From assembly GCA_006384855.1 (NCBI GenBank), contig VCJN01001772.1, forward strand, positions 37,207-101,206: a stretch of DNA of 64,000 bases, written 5' to 3'. The position numbers and the translations under genes are program-made. A model generated the notes under the pieces. The model saw only the letters and a program-made list of their open reading frames with translations. It made no database searches and had not been told where the DNA came from. The stretch is from Tetraselmis striata (taxonomy: Eukaryota > Chlorophyta > Chlorodendrophyceae > Chlorodendrales > Chlorodendraceae). How positions within the stretch are numbered: the stretch's first letter is position 1; each line of letters starts with the position of its first letter. Shown one piece after another: positions 1-9,807 of the stretch.

Positions 1-1840
1 AAGTCCGACCCGCGTACTAGTGTTCATCCACCCGGTAGTGAGTCGTCATTCCGCGCACATGCGCATCAGGCAACGACAGACAACCCCTGGGGAATGTGGT
101 CTTCCCTACTCGTGCGTCCGAGGTCGTTTGCCGTTTTTGCCATGGCTTTGGAGCTGGGACGTTTTCGGGTAGCGATGCGCACGGCAAGGCATTGGAGTTG
201 GGGGTCCCCGTCGGGGAGGTTTAAACCTCAACACCCGAAGTCGAGTCGCAGTATAGGCCTTCGAGGCTCCCGGAATGGAGCACCCCTTCGCAGTAGTCAA
301 CTCTGGAGGCTAACTGAGGCGCTATGGCCACTGCTTGTCACGGTTGTCAACGACGACAACTAAGCCTACCGCAACAAATCCGCGCGGACGGCGGAGGACG
401 TCCGTGTTGTCGGGGCGGCTATTTGTTGTCCCGCGAGATACTTCCAACCCGGTCCGCGTGTCCTCGCAACATGGCGTCATGGCATCAACGTTCGTTACAC
501 GCTGCAGTTTTCCATAACTACTCGCATATAAAATTGGTGCGGGTTACGGGGGTGGCGCCGCTCATGCGCCGGTGTTTTGAGAGGGCTCGTTGCCCTCGCC
601 TGAATCATGCTTCAACAACGTTTGTTGTGGTCGCAGTGGGAGGCGTTTGTGCGGCTCGTCCCGACGCGTCTCCGACGCCTCCTAATGCAACGTCATCGTC
701 GTCACAAGGACCACGACAACCTGCAGCTGCCCGCCTGGGGGCAGCTCCACCACTTGGCGTGCTTGACGTCTCGTGATTTCCGTAACTACCCATGGCCGAC
801 TCTGGGTTTGGAACCTCGGCGACCGTCGTTGGTGCAGCAGCAGCGGCCGCCTCGTCGTCACCCTCCCCCCGACATCATTGGCATCGTTACTGGCCCGCAT
901 AGGCTACAAGGGCCTCTACGCCGGCCAACCCGCTCCCGGCGTCACAACATCTCATCTGTGACAACACGAGCTGCCCGAGTGGGGACAGCACCGCCACCTA
1001 CCGCGACTTGTGCATTTCGTGGCGTCATCCTAAGCCTGCGCCTTGTGCGGTGGTCAATATATAGCCGTCGGTGGCGCAGCAGCGGCGGCCACCTCAAGAC
1101 ACCGCTCTCCGCGAAGAAATACCCACGGCGACAGCTTACCAAGTCGGCGGGGCTTCTGCGACGTCGCCGACAACCGACCCCGACACACCTAAGAGCCGGT
1201 ACGACACGACCGCACACAGTCCCACGTTCCTGCGCCCCTAAGCGTCGTGCGTTTCACCCGCTGCCCTTCGCGCGAGGCGGCGAAACAACCACCGCGGGTG
1301 ATGACATCGGCCTTACACCGCTGTCATCGCGCGTTGTTGTTTGTCCACCCCTCGTAACGTTCATCGCAAGTACATGTATGTAGGTGCGGAGTTACCATCG
1401 CGTCGCGTACATCGTACCAGTACTTTACCGGTGTGTACGCGGCTTGCTCGGGCGCTCGTGCGCGCAAATGTACTCGTCCTACTGGTGCATGTGCCGCGGA
1501 TTTGCTGGGCGCTCGTCGCCAACTTGGCCGCTCCTACCCCTGCTGCTACTGGCATGCAACTCCGGCTCGTGCCGCACGCCACCAAGGCGCGCGGCAAATG
1601 TTGTAGGGCGCCGTCGGGGTGAGACGGCGCTTTAATTCCGCGACACGTACGGCCTATGTCGCGCCGGCGTCAACATGATCTTTCGTCATCGTATATTCTG
1701 CGCGTGCGTCTCGATTGAGGTTCCTAACATATCGCGGCGCGAGACCCCGTCTACAATAACTCAAGACATCTTCCACCTTCGTCTGGCCGGCACGCATGCC
1801 GATGGCTCACGCTCGCAATCGTAAACGGACCGCGTGTAAA
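1..1840. other. GC-rich region with no recognised gene
   Basis: Overlapping Arg/Pro/Thr-rich frames are open here on both strands, the longest being + 607-1383, but none shows a motif I recognise. The pattern fits GC-rich non-coding or decayed DNA. Similar GCAGCAG and GTCGTC-rich blocks occur near 818-870 and 1063-1100, which suggests a degenerate internal duplication. No function can be assigned. Confidence 0.4.
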
Positions 1841-1845
1841 CTAGC

Positions 1846-2250
1846 AAAACCAGAATCATCGAGTGCATGTTGAAATGTTCGAAACGTGTTTATGGGGTTT
1901 CCAAACAAATTTAACTGTCATTGTGCGACCCGTCCGGTTTGTTAGTGGTTTCAACCGGTTAAATAACCGGTACAATCGGGTTTCGGTACGGGCTGCCCCT
2001 GCCTATCGCCCGCGAGCCATGCGCTCCCGGCCGGGGAGCTACTGAGGACAGCCGCCAGCAGTTTGTCTGCCATCTTCCAGCTCGCTGCGTTAGGCAGCGC
2101 CCTCCCGTTTCCGCCTCCGCCCTGCGGGCTCCTCCTCCGACATCCCCCCCCCCCCCTTTCGCTGAACCTTCCTAGCCATTGAATGACGTTTTCCGTGTAA
2201 AAACAGCCTCCGGATTTTTGGCAAAACCAGACTCGAGTGCATGCTGAAAT
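1846..2250 (+). repeat. Short direct repeat upstream of CACTA copy A
   Basis: The stretch AAAACCAGA...GAGTGCATG(T/C)TGAAAT occurs at 1846-1876 and again at 2222-2250, about 375 bp apart. The copies differ by a small indel and one transition. The DNA around them carries no recognised ORF. It could be a remnant of a duplicated element end. Confidence 0.45.
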
Positions 2251-2518
2251 CGCGCAGAACATGGTCTCAAACCCGGCTGTTGCAAAAAGGGTGCAAAACA
2301 GGGAGTCCCGACTTTTCTTGCCATTGCTCTTGGACAATATTGCGAAACATCAAGAAGGCGGTGCGAGGGTGCGACCGGCCCATGGGATCGACCGATCGAG
2401 AGATATGCGCGCCAACGAGGGTTCATTCGAGAATAAACATGGTTTTTTGAAGGGGCTGGGCCACACTCCAATTGAGGTGCAAACACATTACATTACAATG
2501 TTTTTTCGAATTTCACAC

Positions 2519-2546
2519 CACTAGCCTCTCAGACTGTCCCGGAATT
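2519..2546 (+). repeat. Left terminal inverted repeat of CACTA copy A
   Basis: Begins CACTA and matches 22 of 28 positions of the reverse complement of 7423-7450. The start of copy B at 18642 has the same CACTAGCCTC motif. Copy D at 38961 begins with a degenerate CTCCAGGCTCCCAGC version. Confidence 0.75.
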
Positions 2547-2988
2547 ACAGTGTAATGGCATGTAATCGCGATTTTCCCACGGAATGGGCTTGTACTCGCT
2601 GTAAATACCGTGTAATCGCCACTTTTCTGCTAGGCTCGGTAGTCGCAATGAAGTCCCCGGCGGTCCCCCCTTCCGTAATTTATACCAGTACCATGTCGTG
2701 CCGTCCCCGTAGTACATTGGGCCTGCATCGCGCCTCGCGTGGTTAGCCGTAATCTTTGGGACTCCCGCCACGCTGTACTTGAACGCCTCACAATACAAGC
2801 TCCGTGACGACGCGCAACGGACACTTTACTACCATGCATCTCACCAGCGTCGGAGCGCCAGTGACTAGCCCCTACCAACCCCCGCCGCTGCGAGCCGCCG
2901 GCGCCGAGTGGTGGTGTGCCATCGGGCATCGCAAATCCAAGCGCCGTATTCATGAGGGCAAGGAAGGCTAGACGCCTTCCGAGGGGAC

Positions 2989-4034
2989 TTGGGTAGAGGT
3001 GACCAAGAAAATGCGCTGCTGCGCGTGTGGCGCCTGCTTCACGAAGACTCGGTTCTACGACACACAGATGGGCATGCGCCCAGTCGCCCCCGTCCACCGC
3101 CGCGCCTGTCGCAGCCGGTGATGATGGCGCCCTGCGGTAGCTGCTGCACTGTACGGCCGTCACCCCTCTGCTCCGTCCGGACCCGGTCAGACCGAAATGC
3201 GGGGCGAGCCGCCGGGTGCATCGATACCGTCGCCGCCGCCATCGCCCCCGCCGCCTCTCCGCCGCTCTCGTCTCCCCGAAACGAATCAGCGAGCCCCGCA
3301 CCCGGCGGAGGGGAGGGGCGTTCGGTGTCATCCGATGGTGGCCTAGCAGCAAGCATGGCAGCGAAGGAGATGGATTAATGCCGAACTTCACGTGGGCGCT
3401 ATTATAACCAAGACGTTCGGGACGCGGGGGACCTTTCTCGGCCAGGTAGTCTCCTCCCCCCCCCTGTTCCACCTGCCATATATATAGCCCCACCGCAGAC
3501 ATGTGACAGCCACGTGACCCGTGTGTATCATCCAACACCGAGGTCGTCGGCTAGAGATGGGATAACGAGGACGCAGACCCGGCTGATAGGGAGCTGGTGA
3601 TGAAGGTGATTTACGACGATGGCGACTCGGAAGAGCTAACTGAGTCGAAGATACAACCGCTATACCCGACGACAGAGCAGCTGAGCGATTTCAGTCGCAG
3701 GTTGCTTGCCTCAAGGCGCCATTGGCGCCCTTAGCTTCCAGCGTGCGCACCTTGCGCACCCACCGACGGTGCCTTCGGGGGGGTCCTTAGATATTCGCTA
3801 AGGGGTGAGGGTATCGCATTGGCCACGTGTAAACGATGATTTGCTGTGCTTCATCCTTACTACACGCGCATTCGTTTAGATGTTTGCGCGCATATGTGCA
3901 CATTACATGAGCTACGCCAGCTTCTCGACGCCGATAGCGACGCCGAAGGCATTGTCGCGGGGGTTGTGGAAGGCAACCCCTCTGACGACAGCCGCAGCGA
4001 CAGCGACGGCGAGATACGTTGTTGCGAGGTATGA
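2989..4034 (+). pseudogene. CACTA copy A, 5' transposase exons (remnant)
   Basis: This matches exons 1 to 3 of the copy D transposase. Readable pieces are the C2HC finger region (RCCACGACFTKTRFYDT near 3010-3065), the CGA-containing Ser/Pro-rich stretch, the VIYDDGDSEELTES Tudor-like segment near 3605-3650, and the acidic ADSDAEGIVAGVVEGNPSDD segment near 3925-3990. The start codon that copy D uses reads ATC here, and several frames are broken. The donor of intron 1 (GGCCAG|GTAGTC) is kept. This is a non-functional remnant. Confidence 0.65.
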
Positions 4035-4359
4035 ATTCAGTACCGGGGCGTCAGCCGCCGTGAAGCAAGGCGCATCAGCCGCCCCCGCCAACTGAGCGGC
4101 CTGCGCAGAGGCGCTGGATAAGTACTGTCAAGGAACTGGCACCCTGGAGCTTGAGCCGGCATGGAAGCGCGCATATGAAATGGAGCTCGACCCCCATAAC
4201 ATCAAGTGACCCCCCCCCCCGGACCCATGCCCCCTCTCTACCCCCATTTAATCATAACCTGAACTCAGGTCATAGGTCAGAATCTTAACGCAGCATGTTC
4301 CAGGTATATACGCAACTTTCTGCTACCATATGTGAACCGCCTACTGCGTTCCCTGTTGC

Positions 4360-4440
4360 GCGTTGCTACCCGGCCGCGGCGCGTTGGCGCCCCGCTGCCC
4401 CGGCCGCGGCGCGTTGGCGCCCCGCTGCCCCGGCCGCGCT
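4360..4440 (+). repeat. 30-bp GC-rich minisatellite, about two to three units, inside CACTA copy A
   Basis: Tandem unit of the form GCGCGTTGGCGCCCCGCTGC plus CCCGGCCGCG. The same repeat occupies the same place in copies B (about 23010-23100) and D (about 43775-43890). A close relative is amplified at 49498-50027. Confidence 0.75.
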
Positions 4441-4760
4441 AGCAATGGAAATGCGGTTTGTGAAATCGACGGACATGAGTCGATTCAACTCTTATCTGCG
4501 GTCGAAATTGATATGTTATGATCGTTGATTATGATTAATTGCTGGCTGCACTACCCCGCATGTACAACCTGTATCACCAGTGCAAGATAGGAGCGCATCT
4601 TCTGGATAAAGGCACCCCCCCCCCCCACGCCTGACTCCAAACTGCCCACATAGTGTCGCCTTGCTGAGTTCTGGTATACTCATACATGCAGGTTGACTGT
4701 GCATAAGAAGCCCGAGACATGCATGTGGTGTGCAGACACAATACATGAGACGAGCAGTGG

Positions 4761-5178
4761 GTGCCAACTTATGAATACGGCAAGCATGCCGTACTGCGAG
4801 ACATGCGTGCCAAGGTGGAGCAGCATGACAACCATATGTATGTTGGGGGATTGCAGTACTTCCTGGAGGTGACCCCCACCAGCCCTTCGCTGCCGGACCC
4901 GATCCTCGCTGTGTGCCGACGGCATGCAGTTGAGCGCATGGCAATAGGGTCCCCCCTTGGCACTGGTGATTGGCAGAGCAACGCGCCCTTTGGCCAAACA
5001 TTTGCAGAGGCATCACGCCTTCCCTGTCTCGCTGAAGCACATCGGGGAGAAACTGCGATGCTTCTATGCTGATCCGGACATAGTGACAGGCCCGCACTTA
5101 TTCAAGTTTGGCATGTCCTCACAGGATGTGGGGCAGTATGTGTGGTGCACATATAACACAATGACCCTGAACTGCTAG
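4761..5178 (+). pseudogene. CACTA copy A, C-terminal transposase module (remnant)
   Basis: Collinear with the 3' exon of copies B and C. Shared peptide blocks are YEYGKHAVLRD, VEQHDN, YFLEVT, LPDPILAVC and SPLGTGDWQSNAP, followed after a frameshift by KFGMSSQDVGQYVWCTYNTM ending at TAG near 5178. In Tnp2-like transposases of this type the block lies after the catalytic core. Here it is frameshifted near 5000 and has no core upstream. Confidence 0.6.
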
Positions 5179-5496
5179 CTGAATTTCCGTATAGCTTGTA
5201 AACGTAATCGATCAAACTTATGCTGCCCAGCAATGCCGCGCAGCGCCCCGGCTCCGCTGATGCCCTGCGCACCCACCGCCCAAATAAACCTAGCCCCCTT
5301 TGCAATCTGAATCCACGGCGGTTTTTAAACAGCCCCTGCTGGCAGTCTGCTGGGTACGAGGGATTGCAAAGAGAGGTGATACAGTTGGGACAGTCACATG
5401 GGTAAGGCTTGCCGGACTGTTACACAATCCTAAAACTACAGCACTTCTGCGTGATGCTACTCGCTACCTACCTTGTACTTTCCCCGTTATGGACAA

Positions 5497-5916
5497 CTAG
5501 TAGCTCTCTACTAGTACTTTCCCCTTGGCAAGGGGGGGGAGGGGGGAGGGCAAGGCAGCAGGAGGCGTCACAAGATCGCCTCGTTTGAACTTAGGCACGT
5601 ATGGTCGCCTACTCCATGTGTCCTCTTGAACCCGCCGAAGTTTTTCGAAGCTTGTGTGCTCTTGGAGGGGCAGCCAAGCCTTGGACCACGCGCGGTTCAC
5701 AGTCCTTCGAGGGAGCCATTCCTTTAGGGCGCCAAACACTACGGGGCAGCTGTTAGCGGCATTTTCCTGAATGTTCGCCCATACGTCCTCAGGTAGATCG
5801 TCCCACGGGCAGTGCAGCACCTCGCTGGGTACGGGCGCGGGGGCTGACGTTTCCTCCACCGACTCGTCGGGTTCGGGTCCGGGGGCTGCCCCTTTCGCCA
5901 CGGGCTGGGGCTGCAT
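5497..5916 (-). CDS. F-box-like ORF, antisense inside CACTA copy A (139 aa)
   Basis: The ORF contains LHCPWDDLPEDVWANI followed about 20 residues later by RRTVNRAWSKAW. This resembles the LPxDxxxxI...RxVxRxW pattern of F-box domains, which act as Skp1-binding adaptors of ubiquitin ligases. It is preceded by a Pro/Glu-rich stretch (GPEPDESVEETSAPAPVP). A second copy in CACTA copy C (53178-53531) is about 90 percent identical but stops earlier at a TAG where this copy reads AAG. The F-box call is inferred from spacing alone. Conservation in two elements suggests that the ORF belongs to the element. It could also be a captured gene fragment. Confidence 0.45.
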   Translation of the reverse strand: MQPQPVAKGAAPGPEPDESVEETSAPAPVPSEVLHCPWDDLPEDVWANIQENAANSCPVVFGALKEWLPRRTVNRAWSKAWLPLQEHTSFEKLRRVQEDTWSRRPYVPKFKRGDLVTPPAALPSPLPPLAKGKVLVESY

Positions 5917-6524
5917 CCACCGCGCGCAGTTGGGCAGTACGACACATGTTGTTATGACCTACTACCCCACCGTCGGCAGCCCTGACGTATAATCAGCCGT
6001 TTGTCTGACTGTTTGGGCTTGTGCAGTAGACACGTGCAGTCGATTTAGAAGCGGAGTACGCCAGATTACGCGACCATTCCCCGTTAAGGGTTAGCTACGG
6101 CCGATTTGCGGTTCTGTCGCAATTGTGTGCCAAATGTGTCCTCATGTAAACGCAAAATACGGGATGTATACGGGACATTAGGCGATGATTACACAGCAAG
6201 CCGGAGTGCGCCAACATCGGAGCGCGATGAGGTCTTCTAGGCGCGCGGCGCCGGACTGCTTGGTGTTTTGTTAATAAAGCAGCAGCGCTGCGCCCGCCTG
6301 ACGCACACTCGCACCCGCAGACCGCACTCGCATACCGCACTCGCAGAGCGCGGTTAAGAACGCCTCCGCCGACGGTCCATCCCATACTCTCACTACGAGC
6401 CGGAGGCTCCAGTCCACCCTGAAAGGTACACTGAGTCGGCGAGTGGCTGACATGACTGCGTGGAGGATTTGAATTTCACAGGCGTTGACCGCCCCGTGCC
6501 GCGTTTTGTTGTTTGCTCCTGCAG

Positions 6525-6762
6525 CCAAGGACAAGGCGGTGCTGTCGGCTGTCTTTGACGAATGCTGGCCGCGCGACAATCAGACAGGGATCCCTTACCC
6601 TATGAAGAAGACGCACAGGTTTCCCATCGCCAAGTGAGTCGCGTTTGTTTCCGCACTTGTTCAATTACACAGCCACCGCCGCCACGACAAGCAATCAACA
6701 CGCATACTGACTTTCGCAGTTGCTGTGTCAGACCCCCGTCCAGTCCCTACGTTCGGCGGTAA
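6525..6762 (+). pseudogene. Remnant of the third CACTA ORF (copy A)
   Basis: The exon at 6525-6633 encodes AKDKAVLSAVFDECWPRDNQ, then TGIPYPMKKTHRFPIA, which matches exon 2 of the spliced ORF at 53962-54813. A GTGAGT donor follows at 6634 and a TTCGCAG acceptor ends at 6719. After that the reading frame stops at 6762, unlike copy C, which reads on to a conserved C-terminus. The N-terminal exon of the gene is missing here; a short run of CGCACTCGCA repeats near 6320-6350 marks that deletion. Confidence 0.6.
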
Positions 6763-7164
6763 TAAGCCAATCGTATCGAGTGTTCAGCGCAACATATCGT
6801 GTCGCTGCCGCTGGCGGGCACCGCTGCGTCGCCAAAGCTCCACGGCTTGGTGGGCGTGCTGGCGCAGCAGAAGAAGAGGGCGGGCGGCTTCATCAAGCAC
6901 AACACCAACGCGGTCAAGAACCTGGCCGCCATCGCCAAGCCGTCCCCGGCGACAACGTCGACGAGGGCAGTAGCCCGGAGCCCCCGGCCAAGAAGGCCAC
7001 GCAGCCCGCCAAGCCGGCGGCTGGAGCAAGGGCTGGCCCAGGGCCGGGGTGGTGCCGGGGCCAGGGCGGGCGGTGGGGCGCTCGGGTCGCGGGCCGGCCG
7101 CCGGGCCGCCGTAGCCGCTGCCGCCACCCGCGAGCAGCATGCCGGCCGCCGAGGATGTAAATAA
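6720..7164 (+). other. GC-rich ORF segment near the right end of CACTA copy A, possible captured host exon
   Basis: One frame reads PKLHGLVGVLAQQKKRAGGF and IKHNTNAVKNLAAIAKP. A shift of one base near 6955 gives GDNVDEGSSPEPPAKKATQP. This Lys/Ala/Pro-rich composition looks coding and is unlike the other CACTA copies, which have other sequence after this gene. I do not recognise the family. The position, between the third-ORF remnant and the right terminus, suggests transduplication of a host gene. Confidence 0.35.
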
Positions 7165-7422
7165 TTTATTCCGCCAGCCCACTGCCGCGCGCCCGCCCAC
7201 CGGCACTGCCGCGCGCGCGCTATCGCGGATTAGGCCAGAGCGCATCGAGATTGTCGGGCTTCAAGGGGCAGATGTAAAAATAGTCTGCGTTGGATGCAGC
7301 GTCGCGAGGACGTGTGATATGCGCCTGATGCAGTTTATTACGAGTACGTCACGGAATGACTACAGACATGTGTCATACTACTGGTAAGATTACAAGATAA
7401 ATACAGGGCATTACATTTAAAT

Positions 7423-7450
7423 AATTACGAGACAGGCTGGGAGCCTAGCG
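7423..7450 (-). repeat. Right terminal inverted repeat of CACTA copy A
   Basis: Read on the minus strand this begins CGCTAGGCTCCCAGCCTGTC, close to the copy D left end and paired with 2519-2546. It is the only right terminus of the family that I could locate in the window. Confidence 0.75.
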
Positions 7451-7460
7451 ACTAAATAAT

Positions 7461-7760
7461 ACACAAATAATATCTCGGCTTTGCAGCCACACTCCCACTC
7501 ACTTGCTGGCATATATCATGATGAGAGTACAGCGCTTTACACTAGTGAAACTGGAGCCGTCCTCGATGTGAAGTGGTCATTCATATCATGCGCCTTCGCC
7601 CGTATGAACCCGCTATCTTGACATGCCCGCGCTACAACAATGCCCACACTTATGCGCACACAATTAATATCACGGCTTTTCAACCGCACCCCCACTCACT
7701 TACTGCTGGCAAATATTGTGGAGAGGATGTAGTGCTTTACACTTATGTAACTGGAGCCGT
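7461..7760 (+). repeat. Pair of about 100-bp direct repeats abutting CACTA copy A
   Basis: 7461-7560 and 7659-7760 align over their whole length. Both contain CCCACTCACTT, GCTGGCA, TAGTGCTTTACACT-like text and end in CTGGAGCCGT. The first begins about 10 bp after the right CACTA terminus. No ORF shared by both repeats is conserved. Confidence 0.7.
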
Positions 7761-7769
7761 TTTTGGAAC

Positions 7770-9800
7770 CCCACCACTAGTCTTCCTCCAATGGGCTCCA
7801 GCAATACTGCCGGCCCGCCCCATCCCGCTGCGGTTGCCCGCGCCTCCCGCGACGCAGTTTCGCGGACCAACTACCTTATTCTGCGCACGCCTGGAACGCT
7901 TTTCTTCCAGCGGAGTGTGCGCCGGCGTGCCATCGCTTCTTCATGGCCGCCCGTCGACAAGGGATTTGTCGCATTCGTTATGGTCATTGTCAATGGTATA
8001 TGGCGGGAGGCTTGCGCGCCGCGCGGCGGCGGCGGGCAGCATCTTTTCTGATTTGATTTGAAAATGCCACGCTACATCGTCCCCCTCTCCATAGGGTGCC
8101 CTCTCCAGAACGCCCCTTCTGGGGGGCTCCTCTCCACAGTGGCGTCCCGACATGTACTAGACCCATGGCTATGCCCGCCCGCAATCCCCATTCGCGTCAG
8201 GTATCCGCCCACTCCGCCGGCGGTCACCCTCAATGCAAGGGGGCCCGCCCGCGCTCGCCCTCACTCCATCCGCGTCGACAGTGTGTGTGCGTTTATCGTG
8301 GCGTTCGTTCCCGTTCCTCGCTATACGTTGCTGGTCCGATCGGGGGTCATCCTTTTGATTGGGGAGGGCGTCTCTCACTTGCGCACATTTGGCCTCAACT
8401 CGGCATCGGTGCTCCCCGGTGATGGGCGTTCCCTTCACTCGTACGGCGCATAAGTGCATAACCATGCCGGACTGGGTTAGCTAGGTCACATCTCTGGATC
8501 CTAGCAGAAGGCGAGCGGGATAACCGAGGCGTACCAAGGTAAAGCAATTCCACGCCTTAGCCCGCGATTGCCCCTCGTCACATGTCATGTCACATAACAT
8601 ATACGCACTGGTCATGGTACACTACGCTTCCAAGTAAATGCCAAACCCTACTTTGGGTAGGGTATGTGCTCACGCGCAATGAATCGAAGCGCGTGGCGCC
8701 AATCCTAATAGGGGTATGCTGGGTAGGAGTGCTGGCTACAGCCCCCATGTTTTAGATTGAATTGATTTGGCCGTGTACATTGAGGTGTATGTAGATGTAA
8801 AAACGAGGCACGAGTATTGCACATCTCGAGTTTCTATTCGCACAAACATTCAGAAAAATATTCCTACGCGCAGCGCATGAGGAGTCTGTGGCATGTCTCT
8901 ATGTCAAAGACTGCCCATAGATGTGCTCGCATGGTACCTCGAGGGACTCCGCATCGCGCCTTCCAACCGCTCATAATGCCCGCGTACATCAGCGTTACAC
9001 AAGTGCTACACCTGTCACGAGGCACGTATTCGCGTAGGTGGCGAATGTTTGTGTAATGAGCATGCGCACCTTTCGGCAGCCGCTTCAAATGGTAGCACGC
9101 TACTGCTAGCTCTGCACGGTGGGGCAAGCACGTATCCAACTCTTACGGCGTGCGCCGTAAGAGCATAAAACCCGTAAGTCCAAATTCGGCATTGATCGGT
9201 TATATTTTGTCAGAGTTATACGATTTTAGAAATACTTTTCGCACCCCGAAGTAATTTCAAACACCGGCAGGTCACCCCGCGTCCCCAGCTCCGAGGGTTT
9301 TCGTATAAATGCGTTATTTACACTGCTCGGAAAAATGCTCTCAACTAGCCTTGGAGTACTACGGAGGCTTCGCTTACCATTATTTTTTGCAGCGTAGGGT
9401 ACCATCCTTTCCGTGAATGCAAAAATAATGTTCTTAAATAAACATCCGGATGATGGGGGCCAATCCTCGGGGCGGGGCAGTAGTAATGATTTCGTGCGCG
9501 TGCGACTGCGCGTGCGCGATGATTGAACATCTATCGAGCGCGCGCACGCGTCGTCATGCATATGCTGGTGGCCGTTGCCAATGCGCGACCAACGCGCGCC
9601 CAGCTTTCCACTGGCGCGGAATGACAAGAGGTGGGCGGGGGGCCGGGAAGAGAGGATTGCTTGCGCTGTTGATGTGCTGTTTCTGGCTGCCGCTCGGGCT
9701 CGACATCGGAGGGCCGGCGCCGTCCACCACATCACAGCCTATTAGCATCGCCCCGTCCCGTAGCAGATCGTTGGAAACAGGCTCCCAGTATCTGCCCTGA
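7770..9800. other. Intergenic region, no recognised gene
   Basis: Several overlapping frames are open on both strands (for example + 7716-8051 and - 9226-9735), but none contains a motif I recognise. The stretch 8460-9450 is less GC-rich than its surroundings. It probably holds the upstream region of the Clp gene. Confidence 0.4.
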
Positions 9801-9807
9801 AAGAGCC

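Larger units (their letters stand above)
2519..7450 (+). mobile_element. CACTA (EnSpm-like) transposon copy A, internally deleted
   Basis: The left end reads CACTAGCCTCTCAGACTGTC (2519-2538). The right end (7423-7450) is its imperfect inverted complement; over 28 bp the two ends match at 22 positions. TGTAATCGC-like subterminal motifs follow the left end. The interior is collinear with copies B, D and C. However, it jumps near 4.03-4.09 kb from the acidic exon to the 3' region, so the whole Tnp2-like core is missing. That makes this a non-autonomous deletion derivative of 4.93 kb. The flanks (AC before, AC after) allow at most a 2-bp target duplication, so I do not count on one. CACTA termini plus Tnp2-type genes in sister copies are the basis for the family call. 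Confidence 0.8.

Noticed and set aside
607-1383. A 258-aa gene
   Set aside because: The Arg/Pro-rich translation fits GC-rich DNA read in a chance frame. There is no motif, no second copy and no splice context.
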